This document shows positions 33,614 through 42,150 of a stretch of 64,000 bases of DNA, piece after piece. Where the stretch lies: contig JAZDHG010000034.1 of the NCBI GenBank assembly GCA_043806135.1, positions 1 through 64,000 on the forward strand, given 5' to 3'. Below the pieces are notes generated by a model. The model searched no databases, was not told the origin of the DNA, and was given only the letters and a program-made list of their open reading frames with translations. The translations under genes were made by a program, and so were the position numbers. The stretch comes from JAGLQQ01 sp043806135. Lineage in GTDB: Bacteria; Omnitrophota; Gorgyraeia; B26-G9. Positions within the stretch are counted from its first letter, which is position 1. Each line of letters starts with the position of its first letter.

Positions 33614-35220
33614 TATATCTGCTGTTCTTCTTGTGTATAATCATCGCTTCGGCTTTAAGATTATTCACACTTTTTCATACCCATCATCTGGATTTTGAGT
33701 CCGTATTCCGCATTACCGAGTCCTATCAGTATTCTAAAATAAGCCCCTGGTATCATTTTTGGCACCTGGGTATAATCAGCGGCGGTACAGGCGGACAACG
33801 CGGCTACTACCTTCTCAACTCCTTGTTAATGGCCATTATAAACCAGCCTGACATGGTTGCCCGCTTTAGCAGCATGGTTTTTGCGGTATTATCAATTATT
33901 TTCTATTTTCCGCTTTTAAGGCTGCTGTTTACAAGAGAAATCTCCTTAGCCTCGACATTTGCGCTTGCTTTTTACCATGTTCACATTCAGTTAAGTGTTG
34001 TACCAATGGCTAATGCCGGATTTATTTTTTTCACGATAATATCCCTTTATTGCCTGCTGCGTTTGTGTTTTTTTAATAGTACCGCAAACAGCAGATTTCT
34101 GCTTTTCTTAACAGCGTTATTTACCCTGCTGGCGACAAGTTTCAGATTAGAAGCATGGTTACTTGTAATCGCATATCCGATAATATTGCTTGTTAAGAAG
34201 AAACCGTTAGCGGCAGTTATTTTATTTATTCTTTCATCTTTGTATATTGTAAATACTTTGTACTTAATGCAAAAATGCTTCGGCAATCCATTTATTTTTC
34301 TGCAAAACCCTCTTTTACACATACACGGAGCAAAGACCTCAATGGGATTTTTTGCTCATCCGGATAATCTGCCCTCTTACAGCAGTTTCCAAGGCCTGAT
34401 CTGGATAGACACGCTCCGCTATTCGCTTTCAACGCCGCTTTTAATACTGGGCGCAATAGGAATGTTCGGTATCAGAAGCCATAAGAAACAGGCGGCTTTC
34501 TTTTTCGTATTTTTTTGCTTTTTATTCATGCTCACCTTAAGACAAATAATAAGCAACCATTCGCCGTTTATCCGTTATGTCAGCATCCTTGCTGTATTCT
34601 TTATCCCGTTTATTCTTCAGGGCGCCAGGGATTGCGGTTCGCTAATTTTGAACTGCCTGAAACTTAAAATCACCTGGCGCAGACCAGTATTGATGAGTGG
34701 AATTTTTGCATCTCTAATATTTTTTGTCTTTGTATCTTCTTCTCACCTGGTAAACGATTTTTATGCCATGCAATATCAGGATAGTGTTTACATACTTGAT
34801 AATTGGATGCTGAAAAATTCTAAATCAGGAGATCTGCTTTTCAGTTCTTTTAACGACCTTGATACCCACGCAGCGGCCATAGCAAATAAATATGTCGTCA
34901 GTAAACCTCTTGATGAGAGAATTTTCATGTCCAGCTTGTATAATTTTTTATATAGCCGAGAGAATGCGATTGACCTGAGCAAACAAGCGCCTTTTTTACC
35001 AAAAAGCATACAGGATAGTTTTTTCCCGATGTTTGATAATAGAAATATTTTTCTAAATCTAATACGCAGTAGAGAGTACAAACAGCAAATCAGCAGGATA
35101 GTGTTTCTGTTCAAACCAGCTGATTTTAAATACCTAAAAGCACATCTGCCAAAACTTTTGAAGAAAGTATCATTCTCTTACAACGGATTTATGTATTGCG
35201 GAATATTACCGGCTTATTGA
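33595..35220 (+). CDS. PMT/GT39-like membrane glycosyltransferase
   Basis: A 541-residue protein with about ten membrane segments. After the first segment comes the HHLDFESVFR motif with D33 and E35, where GT39 and ArnT-like enzymes carry their catalytic acidic residues in the first periplasmic loop. Such enzymes move a sugar from a lipid carrier to a protein or glycan. The C-terminal periplasmic part from about 390 (DNWMLKNSKSGDLLFSSFND) is like others in the group. No ribosome binding site is clear at the ATG. It is the only + strand gene at the left end of the polysaccharide locus. Confidence 0.75.
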   Translation: MFNKKIIYLLFFLCIIIASALRLFTLFHTHHLDFESVFRITESYQYSKISPWYHFWHLGIISGGTGGQRGYYLLNSLLMAIINQPDMVARFSSMVFAVLSIIFYFPLLRLLFTREISLASTFALAFYHVHIQLSVVPMANAGFIFFTIISLYCLLRLCFFNSTANSRFLLFLTALFTLLATSFRLEAWLLVIAYPIILLVKKKPLAAVILFILSSLYIVNTLYLMQKCFGNPFIFLQNPLLHIHGAKTSMGFFAHPDNLPSYSSFQGLIWIDTLRYSLSTPLLILGAIGMFGIRSHKKQAAFFFVFFCFLFMLTLRQIISNHSPFIRYVSILAVFFIPFILQGARDCGSLILNCLKLKITWRRPVLMSGIFASLIFFVFVSSSHLVNDFYAMQYQDSVYILDNWMLKNSKSGDLLFSSFNDLDTHAAAIANKYVVSKPLDERIFMSSLYNFLYSRENAIDLSKQAPFLPKSIQDSFFPMFDNRNIFLNLIRSREYKQQISRIVFLFKPADFKYLKAHLPKLLKKVSFSYNGFMYCGILPAY

Positions 35221-35239
35221 AAAGCAATTACAGCCGGGT

Positions 35240-36703
35240 TTAAGAATCAGGCAAGAACAAAATCACATCGGCAATGTCTTCAGCCATAACCTGATATCCC
35301 TGCGCACGACAATGGGGATCGTTTCTATCGACAAAAAACATATCATACGGATATCTGCGCAGCAAATCCTTAAATATTGGTCTGTGATCAACCAGAAAAA
35401 CTTCATTTGCCACTGCCGCTTCTTTTAGCTTTTCAGAAAGTTCTTGAGGATATCCTGAGAATATTAAAGTGACCCGCCTGTTTTTGCAGATTCGGGCCAT
35501 CTCATTTAAATTATCCAGCAGAATCCTATCTATTCTCTGTTTATTATAGATCAGTTCACTGTATAGCGAAAATCCGGTTATTCTGTCCCATGCTTTCATT
35601 AAATTCCTAAGGAAATAGTTCTGATTAAGCCTTTGCATTTTTACCTTGTATTTTGCCAGGTGATACCCGTTAAACGCATTGCTATCGTCAGTGTCCACAG
35701 TGCATGCCTTCCAGTAAAAACGTTTAGCCTGTTCATACTGCTTCTTCTGCATAAAAGATCCAGCAATCCATACGTATGATTTACATAGTTTCGCTCTAAG
35801 TAAAACGTGATCAGGAAACTGTTCTAAAATACGCTCATAAAATTCAATCGCTTTTCCATAATCTGCCTGTTTAATAAATACATCTTCTATTTCATTCAGA
35901 ATGTTTGTTGCGAGGGGTTTTAAATAAAACGCCCTGAGTAGCATATCAATCGCTTCATCATGTCTACCCTGCAATTTATAACAGCGCCCCTTTTCCAATA
36001 AGGCGGTTATATTTTCCGGTTCAGCTGCAAGTACATAATTATAAAGTTCATGCGCTTTTTGATACAGATTTTTCGCTCTAAACTTGTTTCCTTGAGCGAT
36101 ATTTTTTTCACTATTCTGCTTTTCAGGCAAGGCAGCGCCTGTTTCATGTTTTTTCCCAAAAGAAAAACTCTTATTACTTTTTATGAAACTGTTTTTAATA
36201 TTATGAGTTAGTATAGCCGCCAAACGATATGTTTTAAGTTTTGAGATAAGACTCAACCATTTAACCTCAAGCGATGTCCCGTTTTTTGATACCTGTCTAA
36301 AATTCCAAACATCATTTTTACCAGCCATAACAATTGCAATACGCGGATTAACCGCATTTATAGATTCTTTCAGCTTAAGTAAAATCTCCGAAGAATTATA
36401 GCTGCAAACCCCATGGTTAAATACTTTAAACTCACCCTTCGCCTTGGAATTTTCGTTTAATATTTTTTCAAGCTGGACAGGATAGCTTTTTGAAAAATCA
36501 GCGCCTAGCCCGTAAGTAAAGGAATCCCCCAGGCAAAGGACTCGACAAGAATCATCACTTAATCGCGCATAATTGTCTACCTTAAACTTCTTCGCATAAA
36601 TACCGCTTGTTATTTGCAGGGAAAGTTCCAATAAAATTAAAACTAAAATAAAACTTAAAAAAACAAGCAATATGCGCTTTCCAGCTGTATTTTTAAATCT
36701 CAT
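35240..36703 (-). CDS. SGNH/GDSL hydrolase with TPRs inserted in the catalytic domain
   Basis: A 487-residue protein with an N-terminal membrane anchor (about 11-33). SGNH block I is GDSFTYG (59-65, S61). Block II is NHGVCSYNSSE near 97. Block III is GKND (128-131). The next 60-70 residues are variable, and four to five TPR units follow at about 195-340. The final block with DPH (462-464) lies close to the C-terminus. The catalytic triad is therefore split by a TPR region. SGNH enzymes in polysaccharide loci add or remove acetyl groups in the periplasm. It is 11 bases downstream of the methyltransferase gene. Confidence 0.8.
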   Translation of the reverse strand: MRFKNTAGKRILLVFLSFILVLILLELSLQITSGIYAKKFKVDNYARLSDDSCRVLCLGDSFTYGLGADFSKSYPVQLEKILNENSKAKGEFKVFNHGVCSYNSSEILLKLKESINAVNPRIAIVMAGKNDVWNFRQVSKNGTSLEVKWLSLISKLKTYRLAAILTHNIKNSFIKSNKSFSFGKKHETGAALPEKQNSEKNIAQGNKFRAKNLYQKAHELYNYVLAAEPENITALLEKGRCYKLQGRHDEAIDMLLRAFYLKPLATNILNEIEDVFIKQADYGKAIEFYERILEQFPDHVLLRAKLCKSYVWIAGSFMQKKQYEQAKRFYWKACTVDTDDSNAFNGYHLAKYKVKMQRLNQNYFLRNLMKAWDRITGFSLYSELIYNKQRIDRILLDNLNEMARICKNRRVTLIFSGYPQELSEKLKEAAVANEVFLVDHRPIFKDLLRRYPYDMFFVDRNDPHCRAQGYQVMAEDIADVILFLPDS

Positions 36704-36714
36704 AAAGGAACTCT

Positions 36715-37434
36715 TTATCCATCGGATATTGGTTTTCGCAAAACAGTAAAGGAAAAACTGGTCAGATACGCATTGGGAAAGCGCATTAAAAACCTTGTCG
36801 TCAGTTTATGCAGATCTCTTAATACCGGGATTTTTTTATAGTATTCATGCCCGAAAAACCCCCTGTATTCAATTATTTCAAAACCGATCTTTTCAAGGTT
36901 ATTGATCTGTTTTTTTATAGGACCGCGGCACCAGTTATAATGGGCAGAGAATCTTTTATGTTCGACTGGGTCGTTGCGCACAAAGAGATTAAAAATAAAC
37001 TTCGCCAGAAACTCAGGCACAAACCGGTTGATAACAAAGGGCGGCGAATACAGCGTGGGGAAAAAGTGAAAAGCAATTCCGCCCGGCTTAAGCAGATTAT
37101 ATACATTGGTGTGAAAGATCTTAGCATCAAGCACATGTTCAGCAAGCATTTTAGAAAATATTAAGTCATATTTTTGCTCACCTTTAAGATCCGGATCGCA
37201 AATATCTGCCTCGACTTTTAAGTATTCTAAAGGCGCACGCTCAAGCTCAGCACGGGAGATATCCAAAACAGTATATTCAAGGTTCTGTTGTTCCTTTATC
37301 TGTTCAAGCGATAAAGCCGGAAATGCCCCGCCTCCTATCTCACAAACATGCTTTAGGCCATTATCTTTTATAAGCTCATTAAGACGGCTTAAATATTGCG
37401 GCCATGGGTCACTGGCATCAAAAATTATTTTCAC
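36715..37434 (-). CDS. class I SAM-dependent methyltransferase
   Basis: A 239-residue cytoplasmic enzyme. The SAM-binding motif I is HVCEIGGGAFP near 30, with the acidic residue at the end of strand 2 in YTVLDIS. ADICDPDLKGEQKYDLIFSK gives motif II, and YNLLKPGGIAFHFFPTLY motif III. The C-terminus has a short hydrophobic, aromatic patch. The substrate is unknown, likely a sugar or lipid-linked intermediate of the locus. It lies between the glycosyltransferase (37457) and the SGNH hydrolase, both within about 25 bases. Confidence 0.85.
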   Translation of the reverse strand: MKIIFDASDPWPQYLSRLNELIKDNGLKHVCEIGGGAFPALSLEQIKEQQNLEYTVLDISRAELERAPLEYLKVEADICDPDLKGEQKYDLIFSKMLAEHVLDAKIFHTNVYNLLKPGGIAFHFFPTLYSPPFVINRFVPEFLAKFIFNLFVRNDPVEHKRFSAHYNWCRGPIKKQINNLEKIGFEIIEYRGFFGHEYYKKIPVLRDLHKLTTRFLMRFPNAYLTSFSFTVLRKPISDG

Positions 37435-37456
37435 TATTTTTCTCCTGGTGAAAATG

Positions 37457-38596
37457 TTAGCGCACTTTTTTCCAAAAAGGTTTTTGCCTCATAAACATGC
37501 CCTCAATGGTGCCGATCAAAAAAGCATAGTTAAAAACAACAAAGAAAAAAGGCATCCTGAGAACTTTTTGGAATTTATTATCGGCTTTTTTAATAAAAAT
37601 ACCGCTAAACAAAGCTAAAACATAAAACCACAACTGCATATATAAAACTGCCTGATAAAAAATATGTTCTGTAGATAATTTAAAGGAGCTGATAAATAGC
37701 AAAATCAAAAAATATGGAGAAAACCATCTGAAAAGCTTGTTAGAAATAACCTGGAACATAAGAAACCAGCGGAATTTGAGCAGCATTTGCCAAAGCAGGA
37801 TAAAAGAGCTTTTGAAAAACCAGGAGACGATCCTTCTTTTCCTGCGGATTTCCGCTAAAAAATCGGTTGAGGCTTTTTCGTATGATATGGCCTCAGGTTC
37901 AAACACCATGGCAAAGCCTTTGATACGGATACTTATAGCCAGCTCAAAATCATCCCCTCTATCAGGAGTGATGGGAAAATATAATTCTTTTCTGATAGCC
38001 AGCATGGATCCGTCGGCACCGACTATGGCAAGCTGATTTGTATTGGCTCGTCTTAGCATACTCTCGTATTTTTTAAAAATCGATTCCCCCTCACTTATTG
38101 AGGATTTATCCGGATTGGTTATAATCAGGTTTCCCAAAACCCCTCCGATACGCTTATCATTAAAATTCCGCACAAGCTTTTTTATAGCCTGCGGATCATA
38201 AATCGCATTGGCATCTGAGAACAATATTATCTGCCCTTTAGTTTTGGGAACAACCCCATAAAGCATCCTGCTTTTTCCTCTGCGTTCTTTAAAGCTGTAA
38301 AGCACCACTCCTTTGTCATTAAACTTTCGCACAATATCATTAGTCCCGTCATTTGATTCAGATACGACTACGATCTCAAGAGAATCTTTAGGATAATCAA
38401 GGCCAAGGGAATTCTCCAGTTTCTGGGCTATCACGTCTTGCTCGTTATAAGCCGGTATTAATAATGTGACTATCGGAAAAATTTCTTTTTTATCTATCTT
38501 TTTGGCGAAGATTTTTCCAAGTAAGATACTCAACCCCAGATATCCGAAATAAGTATAAAACAAAGATATCAAAGAAAAATAAAATAATATTCTCAT
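37457..38596 (-). CDS. family 2 glycosyltransferase with membrane segments
   Basis: A 379-residue enzyme with an N-terminal membrane segment (about 3-28) and three to four C-terminal ones from about 270. The GT-A motifs are LLIPAYNEQDVIAQKLEN, VVVSESNDGT, ILFSDANAIYDP and GDDFELAISIRIKG. The Q/RxxRW-like region reads IRRKRRIVSWFF. It is similar in layout to hyaluronan-, NDV- and poly-N-acetylglucosamine-type synthases. The acceptor and sugar cannot be told. A 221-base gap with nested palindromes lies upstream. Confidence 0.85.
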   Translation of the reverse strand: MRILFYFSLISLFYTYFGYLGLSILLGKIFAKKIDKKEIFPIVTLLIPAYNEQDVIAQKLENSLGLDYPKDSLEIVVVSESNDGTNDIVRKFNDKGVVLYSFKERRGKSRMLYGVVPKTKGQIILFSDANAIYDPQAIKKLVRNFNDKRIGGVLGNLIITNPDKSSISEGESIFKKYESMLRRANTNQLAIVGADGSMLAIRKELYFPITPDRGDDFELAISIRIKGFAMVFEPEAISYEKASTDFLAEIRRKRRIVSWFFKSSFILLWQMLLKFRWFLMFQVISNKLFRWFSPYFLILLFISSFKLSTEHIFYQAVLYMQLWFYVLALFSGIFIKKADNKFQKVLRMPFFFVVFNYAFLIGTIEGMFMRQKPFWKKVR

Positions 38597-38630
38597 TTAG
38601 GTTCTTCCTTAATTAATGTGAGCAATGAGT

Positions 38631-38750
38631 CTGGGAACACCTATTTTTACTCATTCTCGTTTTACATCCTGTAAAACTCCGAGGAAAATCAAAATTTTGC
38701 TCATCCTTGGCAAAATGTTAATTTAAATCCGCAAAAAAAGTTGTTCCCAG
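38631..38750. repeat. nested palindromes in the gap before a radical SAM gene's end
   Basis: An outer pair CTGGGAACA (38631-38639) and TGTTCCCAG (38742-38750) encloses two inner hairpins: GTTTTACA with TGTAAAAC (38659-38677) and ATTTTGC with GCAAAAT (38694-38716). Both inner loops contain ATCCT. No coding frame explains it. Confidence 0.55.
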
Positions 38751-38817
38751 CCTTATTTGTTCAAGCTGATCATTGATAATGCCAAAAACTATGCACGTTT
38801 ATTTGTATACTCAACAG

Positions 38818-40272
38818 CTACTTCTTAAAACTTCCTCTTAATAAAAATTTTTTAAATCTATACATGGACATAATTGTCCGTTTTGCCTCAACAGGATTCA
38901 ATATAATCTGTTTTATCTTGTACCAAAGGTATCGGAAACTAAGGTAATAATTCCTGCGGCTTGCGTCGCACCATTGCACAAGCTGTTTGGAGCTCAAATT
39001 AGGCAGATCTAAAACACAGTTATGCAATCCTTCTTTGGTAAGCCAATCTGAAAAATCATTACTCTTAAGAATATTATTCTCTTTTGCCCAATCATAGGCC
39101 CTGGTGCCCGGATAAGCCATCAACGGAAAAAACTGTACAGTATCCGGCATAAAGCGTTTGGCCATGGCAAATGTTTTGTCTAAAGTCTCTTGCGTTTCAC
39201 CCGGGTTGCCGGCCATAAAGGCCGCATGCAGGAGTAATCCGGCCTTTTTGGTATCTTTAAAAAACTCCTCCTGACGCTCTGACTGTGCGCCTTTATCAAT
39301 ATTATCCAATATCTGCTGGTCAGCGCTTTCAAAACCGATAATGATCAGGCGGCATCCGGCTTTTTTCATCAGCTTCATGGTATCCAAGTCTAAATCCGCG
39401 CGCACATTGGCATTCCACTTGAGCTTAATATTTTTTTGAATAAGCAGCTCGCATATCCGGCGTACCCGGTTTTTATCAACAGAAAAGGTGTCATCTTCAA
39501 TAACCACTTCTCTTACTTCAGGCAGGTTCTCCTGAACATAGATAAATTCATCGACAACATTTTCCGGGCTTCTTGTTCTGTAAGTATTGCCGTGTATAGT
39601 CTGCGGATAAACGCAAAAAAAACATCTAAAAGGGCACCCTCGTGCTGTAAATATCTGCACCATGGGGTAATCCGAGGCGGCAAAGAAATAATTCTTGATA
39701 TTTAAATGTTTTTTATACACACTGCTTACAAAAGGGAGATCATCAAGCTCCTTTATTTTAGGCCGTTCTTCATTATTAATAATTTTCCCGTTTTTACGGA
39801 AGGTTATTCCTAATACTGTATTCAAATCCCCCTTTTCCTGCAAAGTTTTAGCCAGATCAGCAACAGTATAATCATATTCCCCTCGGGCGACTGCATCGAT
39901 ATTTTCATCTAACGCAAGCGATTCTTCCGGCATTGCCGATACATGCGTTCCCACAAGCGTAATAAAACTATCCGCAAGCATTTTCTTTAAAGCTGCTGAA
40001 AAAGACACATCATTATAAATACTCGGTGTAGAAGTATCTACAACGATCAGTCCCGGATTAAAATCAAGCGCAATTCTCATAACCTGATCTTTGTTAATAC
40101 CCTGTGCAGGTGCATCGATCAGTTTCACATCAAAGCCGCGCTGCTCTAATACACCCGCAGCATAGGCAAGCCATACCGGATAATACAAGGTTCCGCTTTT
40201 AGTAACCGCAGGGCTTCTCTGCGAGCGGGAAAACCGGGGTAAAAAAGGCGGATTTAAAAGCAGTACTTTCAT
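38818..40272 (-). CDS. cobalamin-binding-type radical SAM enzyme (1 of 5)
   Basis: A 484-residue protein. Residues 1-160 look like the B12-binding Rossmann fold (MKVLLLNPPF, VGTHVSAMPEESL). The radical SAM barrel has CPFRCFFC with C213, C217 and C220 for the 4Fe-4S cluster. ARGEYDYTVADL, RTRSPENVVDEF and IIGFESADQQIL are class B hallmarks. Such enzymes methylate unreactive carbons or rearrange sugars and lipids. It starts just downstream of the decayed GxxExxY unit, whose left hairpin lies 12 bases upstream of its ATG. AGGAG is 6 bases before the start. The substrate is unknown. Confidence 0.87.
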   Translation of the reverse strand: MKVLLLNPPFLPRFSRSQRSPAVTKSGTLYYPVWLAYAAGVLEQRGFDVKLIDAPAQGINKDQVMRIALDFNPGLIVVDTSTPSIYNDVSFSAALKKMLADSFITLVGTHVSAMPEESLALDENIDAVARGEYDYTVADLAKTLQEKGDLNTVLGITFRKNGKIINNEERPKIKELDDLPFVSSVYKKHLNIKNYFFAASDYPMVQIFTARGCPFRCFFCVYPQTIHGNTYRTRSPENVVDEFIYVQENLPEVREVVIEDDTFSVDKNRVRRICELLIQKNIKLKWNANVRADLDLDTMKLMKKAGCRLIIIGFESADQQILDNIDKGAQSERQEEFFKDTKKAGLLLHAAFMAGNPGETQETLDKTFAMAKRFMPDTVQFFPLMAYPGTRAYDWAKENNILKSNDFSDWLTKEGLHNCVLDLPNLSSKQLVQWCDASRRNYYLSFRYLWYKIKQIILNPVEAKRTIMSMYRFKKFLLRGSFKK

Positions 40273-40283
40273 CCTGTTCTCCT

Positions 40284-40316
40284 GGTATAATCCGCATACA
40301 TAAGCTGGATTATACC
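40284..40316. repeat. left hairpin of the decayed GxxExxY unit
   Basis: GGTATAATCC (40284-40293) and GGATTATACC (40307-40316) with a 13-base loop. The arms are identical to those at 12589-12621. Confidence 0.8.
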
Positions 40317-40348
40317 TGATTACAACGATTATTAAAAGATTACAAAGA

Positions 40349-40599
40349 TTAAACCATTAATCTCCGCACTTGGCAGCTTTTATTGCCAAAGTTTATTAAT
40401 AGCCCAACATTATATCCTGATGCTTTTAGACACGATATAAACTGAACTCCAAATACAACAGGAATATTGCGAGCTATGACCTTAAATTTAACACGCTCCA
40501 CCTATCTCCCACAGCCCACCGCGTAGGTGGGATGTAGGTGGGAAGTGGCATTGTGCAGGAGATTATTTTTTCAGTGGAGGGATCTCTCTCCTTAATCAC
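40349..40599 (-). pseudogene. broken second copy of the GxxExxY gene
   Basis: The GTG start (40599), its GGGAG site, the first codons (IKERDPSTEKIISC) and the last 22 codons (GYNVGLLINFGNKSCQVRR and on) match the intact gene at 12654-13025, the end with one substitution. About 170 bases in the middle are gone, including GxxExxY and the D-ExK residues. In their place sits a GC-rich palindrome (40498-40541) that brings an in-frame stop. Together with the hairpins on both sides this fills the gene-free stretch 40273-40638. Confidence 0.85.
40498..40541. repeat. GC-rich palindrome inside the GxxExxY pseudogene
   Basis: Left arm 40498-40512 and right arm 40527-40541 pair at 13 of 15 positions around a 14-base loop containing CCACCGCG. 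It resembles the GC-core palindromes elsewhere in the window and marks the deletion point in the pseudogene. Confidence 0.65.
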
Positions 40600-40629
40600 T
40601 GTAATCTCCCCTCTAATCTATGCGATCAA

Positions 40630-40661
40630 GACATCCTGCTACCTTCCCGTCATAGGATGTC
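40630..40661. repeat. right hairpin of the decayed GxxExxY unit
   Basis: GACATCCT (40630-40637) and AGGATGTC (40654-40661). Compared with 13056-13088 the second pair is A-T in place of C-G. The hairpin overlaps the last codons (LRHPMTGR and stop) of the radical SAM gene at 40639-42150. Confidence 0.75.
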
Positions 40662-42150
40662 TTAACATTTTTCTAACAGTCCCTTTAAACATATTAATAA
40701 CATAAGACGGATCCTGAACAAAACGCTTTATTACTTTTACGTAAAAAGCGTGGGGATCTCTGAAAACAAGCATCATAAGAAAAACAAGCTTTTCTCTGGA
40801 AACCATTTTTTCAAGCTCAGCCGGAGTAAATTCAGGTGTAGATATCACTCCTTTTTTAACACCCAGAGAATTAATTTGAAAATCTTTTACCAAGTAATTA
40901 CCGTTAACGCACACATCATATAACCGCGTACCCGGATAAGGAGTCGCGATATAGTAAAGGACATTACTGACTTTTAAACCGCGGCCGAATTTAAATGTCT
41001 TCTTTATCTGCTCTTTAGTTTCCCCGGGAAACCCGATCACAAAGAAGGCGTCTGTTTCAAAACCGTATTTATGCGCAAGTGTTATCAAATGCTCGGCTTT
41101 TTTCAGGTCTAAGGGCTTGTTTATTATTTTATGCAGAACATCCTGATCTCCTGATTCAATGGCAAGACAAAGCCGGTAGCAGCCGCTTTCCTTCATTTTA
41201 AGCAGCATTGCCTCATCCATAGCCCATAGAGCAACACCGTTTGGCGTAGTCCAGAGCATTTCCAAATTAACTGAAATCATCAAATCGAAAATTTTCAGAG
41301 CCCGCTTTTTATCAAAGGTGAGGTTATCATCTTCAAACTGTATTTCCTTTACCCCATACTCTTGTTTTAAATGCTTTATTTCTTGAATTACATTCTCAGG
41401 AGACCTTGCCCTGAATTTCTTACCCCAAATAGGATGAATCGCGCAAAAAATACACTCAGCCGGACAACCGCGTGATGTGATCATGGGTGTATTCGGAGAA
41501 CGCCTGGTTGTTACGCCATGCGGCATATTGATTTTAAAATACTTTTCCATATTCAGTAAATGCCGGGCCGGAAACGGAAGTTCGTCCAAATTTTCAATAA
41601 ATGTTGTTTTTTTGTTAATAATTATATCCTTGTTCTTTCGATAGCCAATGCCATCCACAAGGGAAAGATCCTTTCCCTCTTTTACGTGATCTAAAAGCTT
41701 AAGAACAGTATATTCACCTTCTCCCAACACCACATAATCAATATTTTCATCACCCAGCACCTGCTCTGCCTGAACACTCGGATGAGCTCCGCCCATTATG
41801 GTTATCATTGCCTTGTTTACCTGTTTAGCCAGCTGTGCGACCTTATGAGCATTATGCGCCTGCATGGAAAACAAACAGGAAATTCCTACAACATCAGGAT
41901 TATACTCTAAAATTGCCTTTTCTATTTCCTTAAATGATAAACCATAGCGAAAGCGGTCTTTTCCCTCAAGGATTTGCGTATGCCAACCCTCAACTACGGC
42001 ATCCAGGATCTTCACCTCATAATTACCCTCTAAAACAGCGGCAATATAGCCAAGCCCTAAAGGCGGCTGTATTTCTTTGGTGTAGCTTTTGGAAATAGTG
42101 CACGGGGGCTGGATTAATAGAATTTTTTTTATTTTTGTTTTTTGAATCAT
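40639..42150 (-). CDS. cobalamin-binding-type radical SAM enzyme (2 of 5)
   Basis: A 503-residue protein. The B12-binding fold is at about 8-160 (LLIQPP, ILDAVVEG, MGGAHPSV near 119-125, VLGEGEYTV). The cluster motif is CPAECIFC (C229, C233, C236). RARSPENVIQEI, ETDAFFVIGFPGET and YPGTRLYD follow as in the class. It is the paralogue closest to the one at 51374 by motif wording (MITSRGCP, LTFDKKR/LTFEKKR). Its last nine codons lie inside the right hairpin of the decayed GxxExxY unit, so its end has probably been rewritten by that insertion. It overlaps the upstream methyltransferase by 4 bases. Confidence 0.87.
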   Translation of the reverse strand: MIQKTKIKKILLIQPPCTISKSYTKEIQPPLGLGYIAAVLEGNYEVKILDAVVEGWHTQILEGKDRFRYGLSFKEIEKAILEYNPDVVGISCLFSMQAHNAHKVAQLAKQVNKAMITIMGGAHPSVQAEQVLGDENIDYVVLGEGEYTVLKLLDHVKEGKDLSLVDGIGYRKNKDIIINKKTTFIENLDELPFPARHLLNMEKYFKINMPHGVTTRRSPNTPMITSRGCPAECIFCAIHPIWGKKFRARSPENVIQEIKHLKQEYGVKEIQFEDDNLTFDKKRALKIFDLMISVNLEMLWTTPNGVALWAMDEAMLLKMKESGCYRLCLAIESGDQDVLHKIINKPLDLKKAEHLITLAHKYGFETDAFFVIGFPGETKEQIKKTFKFGRGLKVSNVLYYIATPYPGTRLYDVCVNGNYLVKDFQINSLGVKKGVISTPEFTPAELEKMVSREKLVFLMMLVFRDPHAFYVKVIKRFVQDPSYVINMFKGTVRKMLRHPMTGR

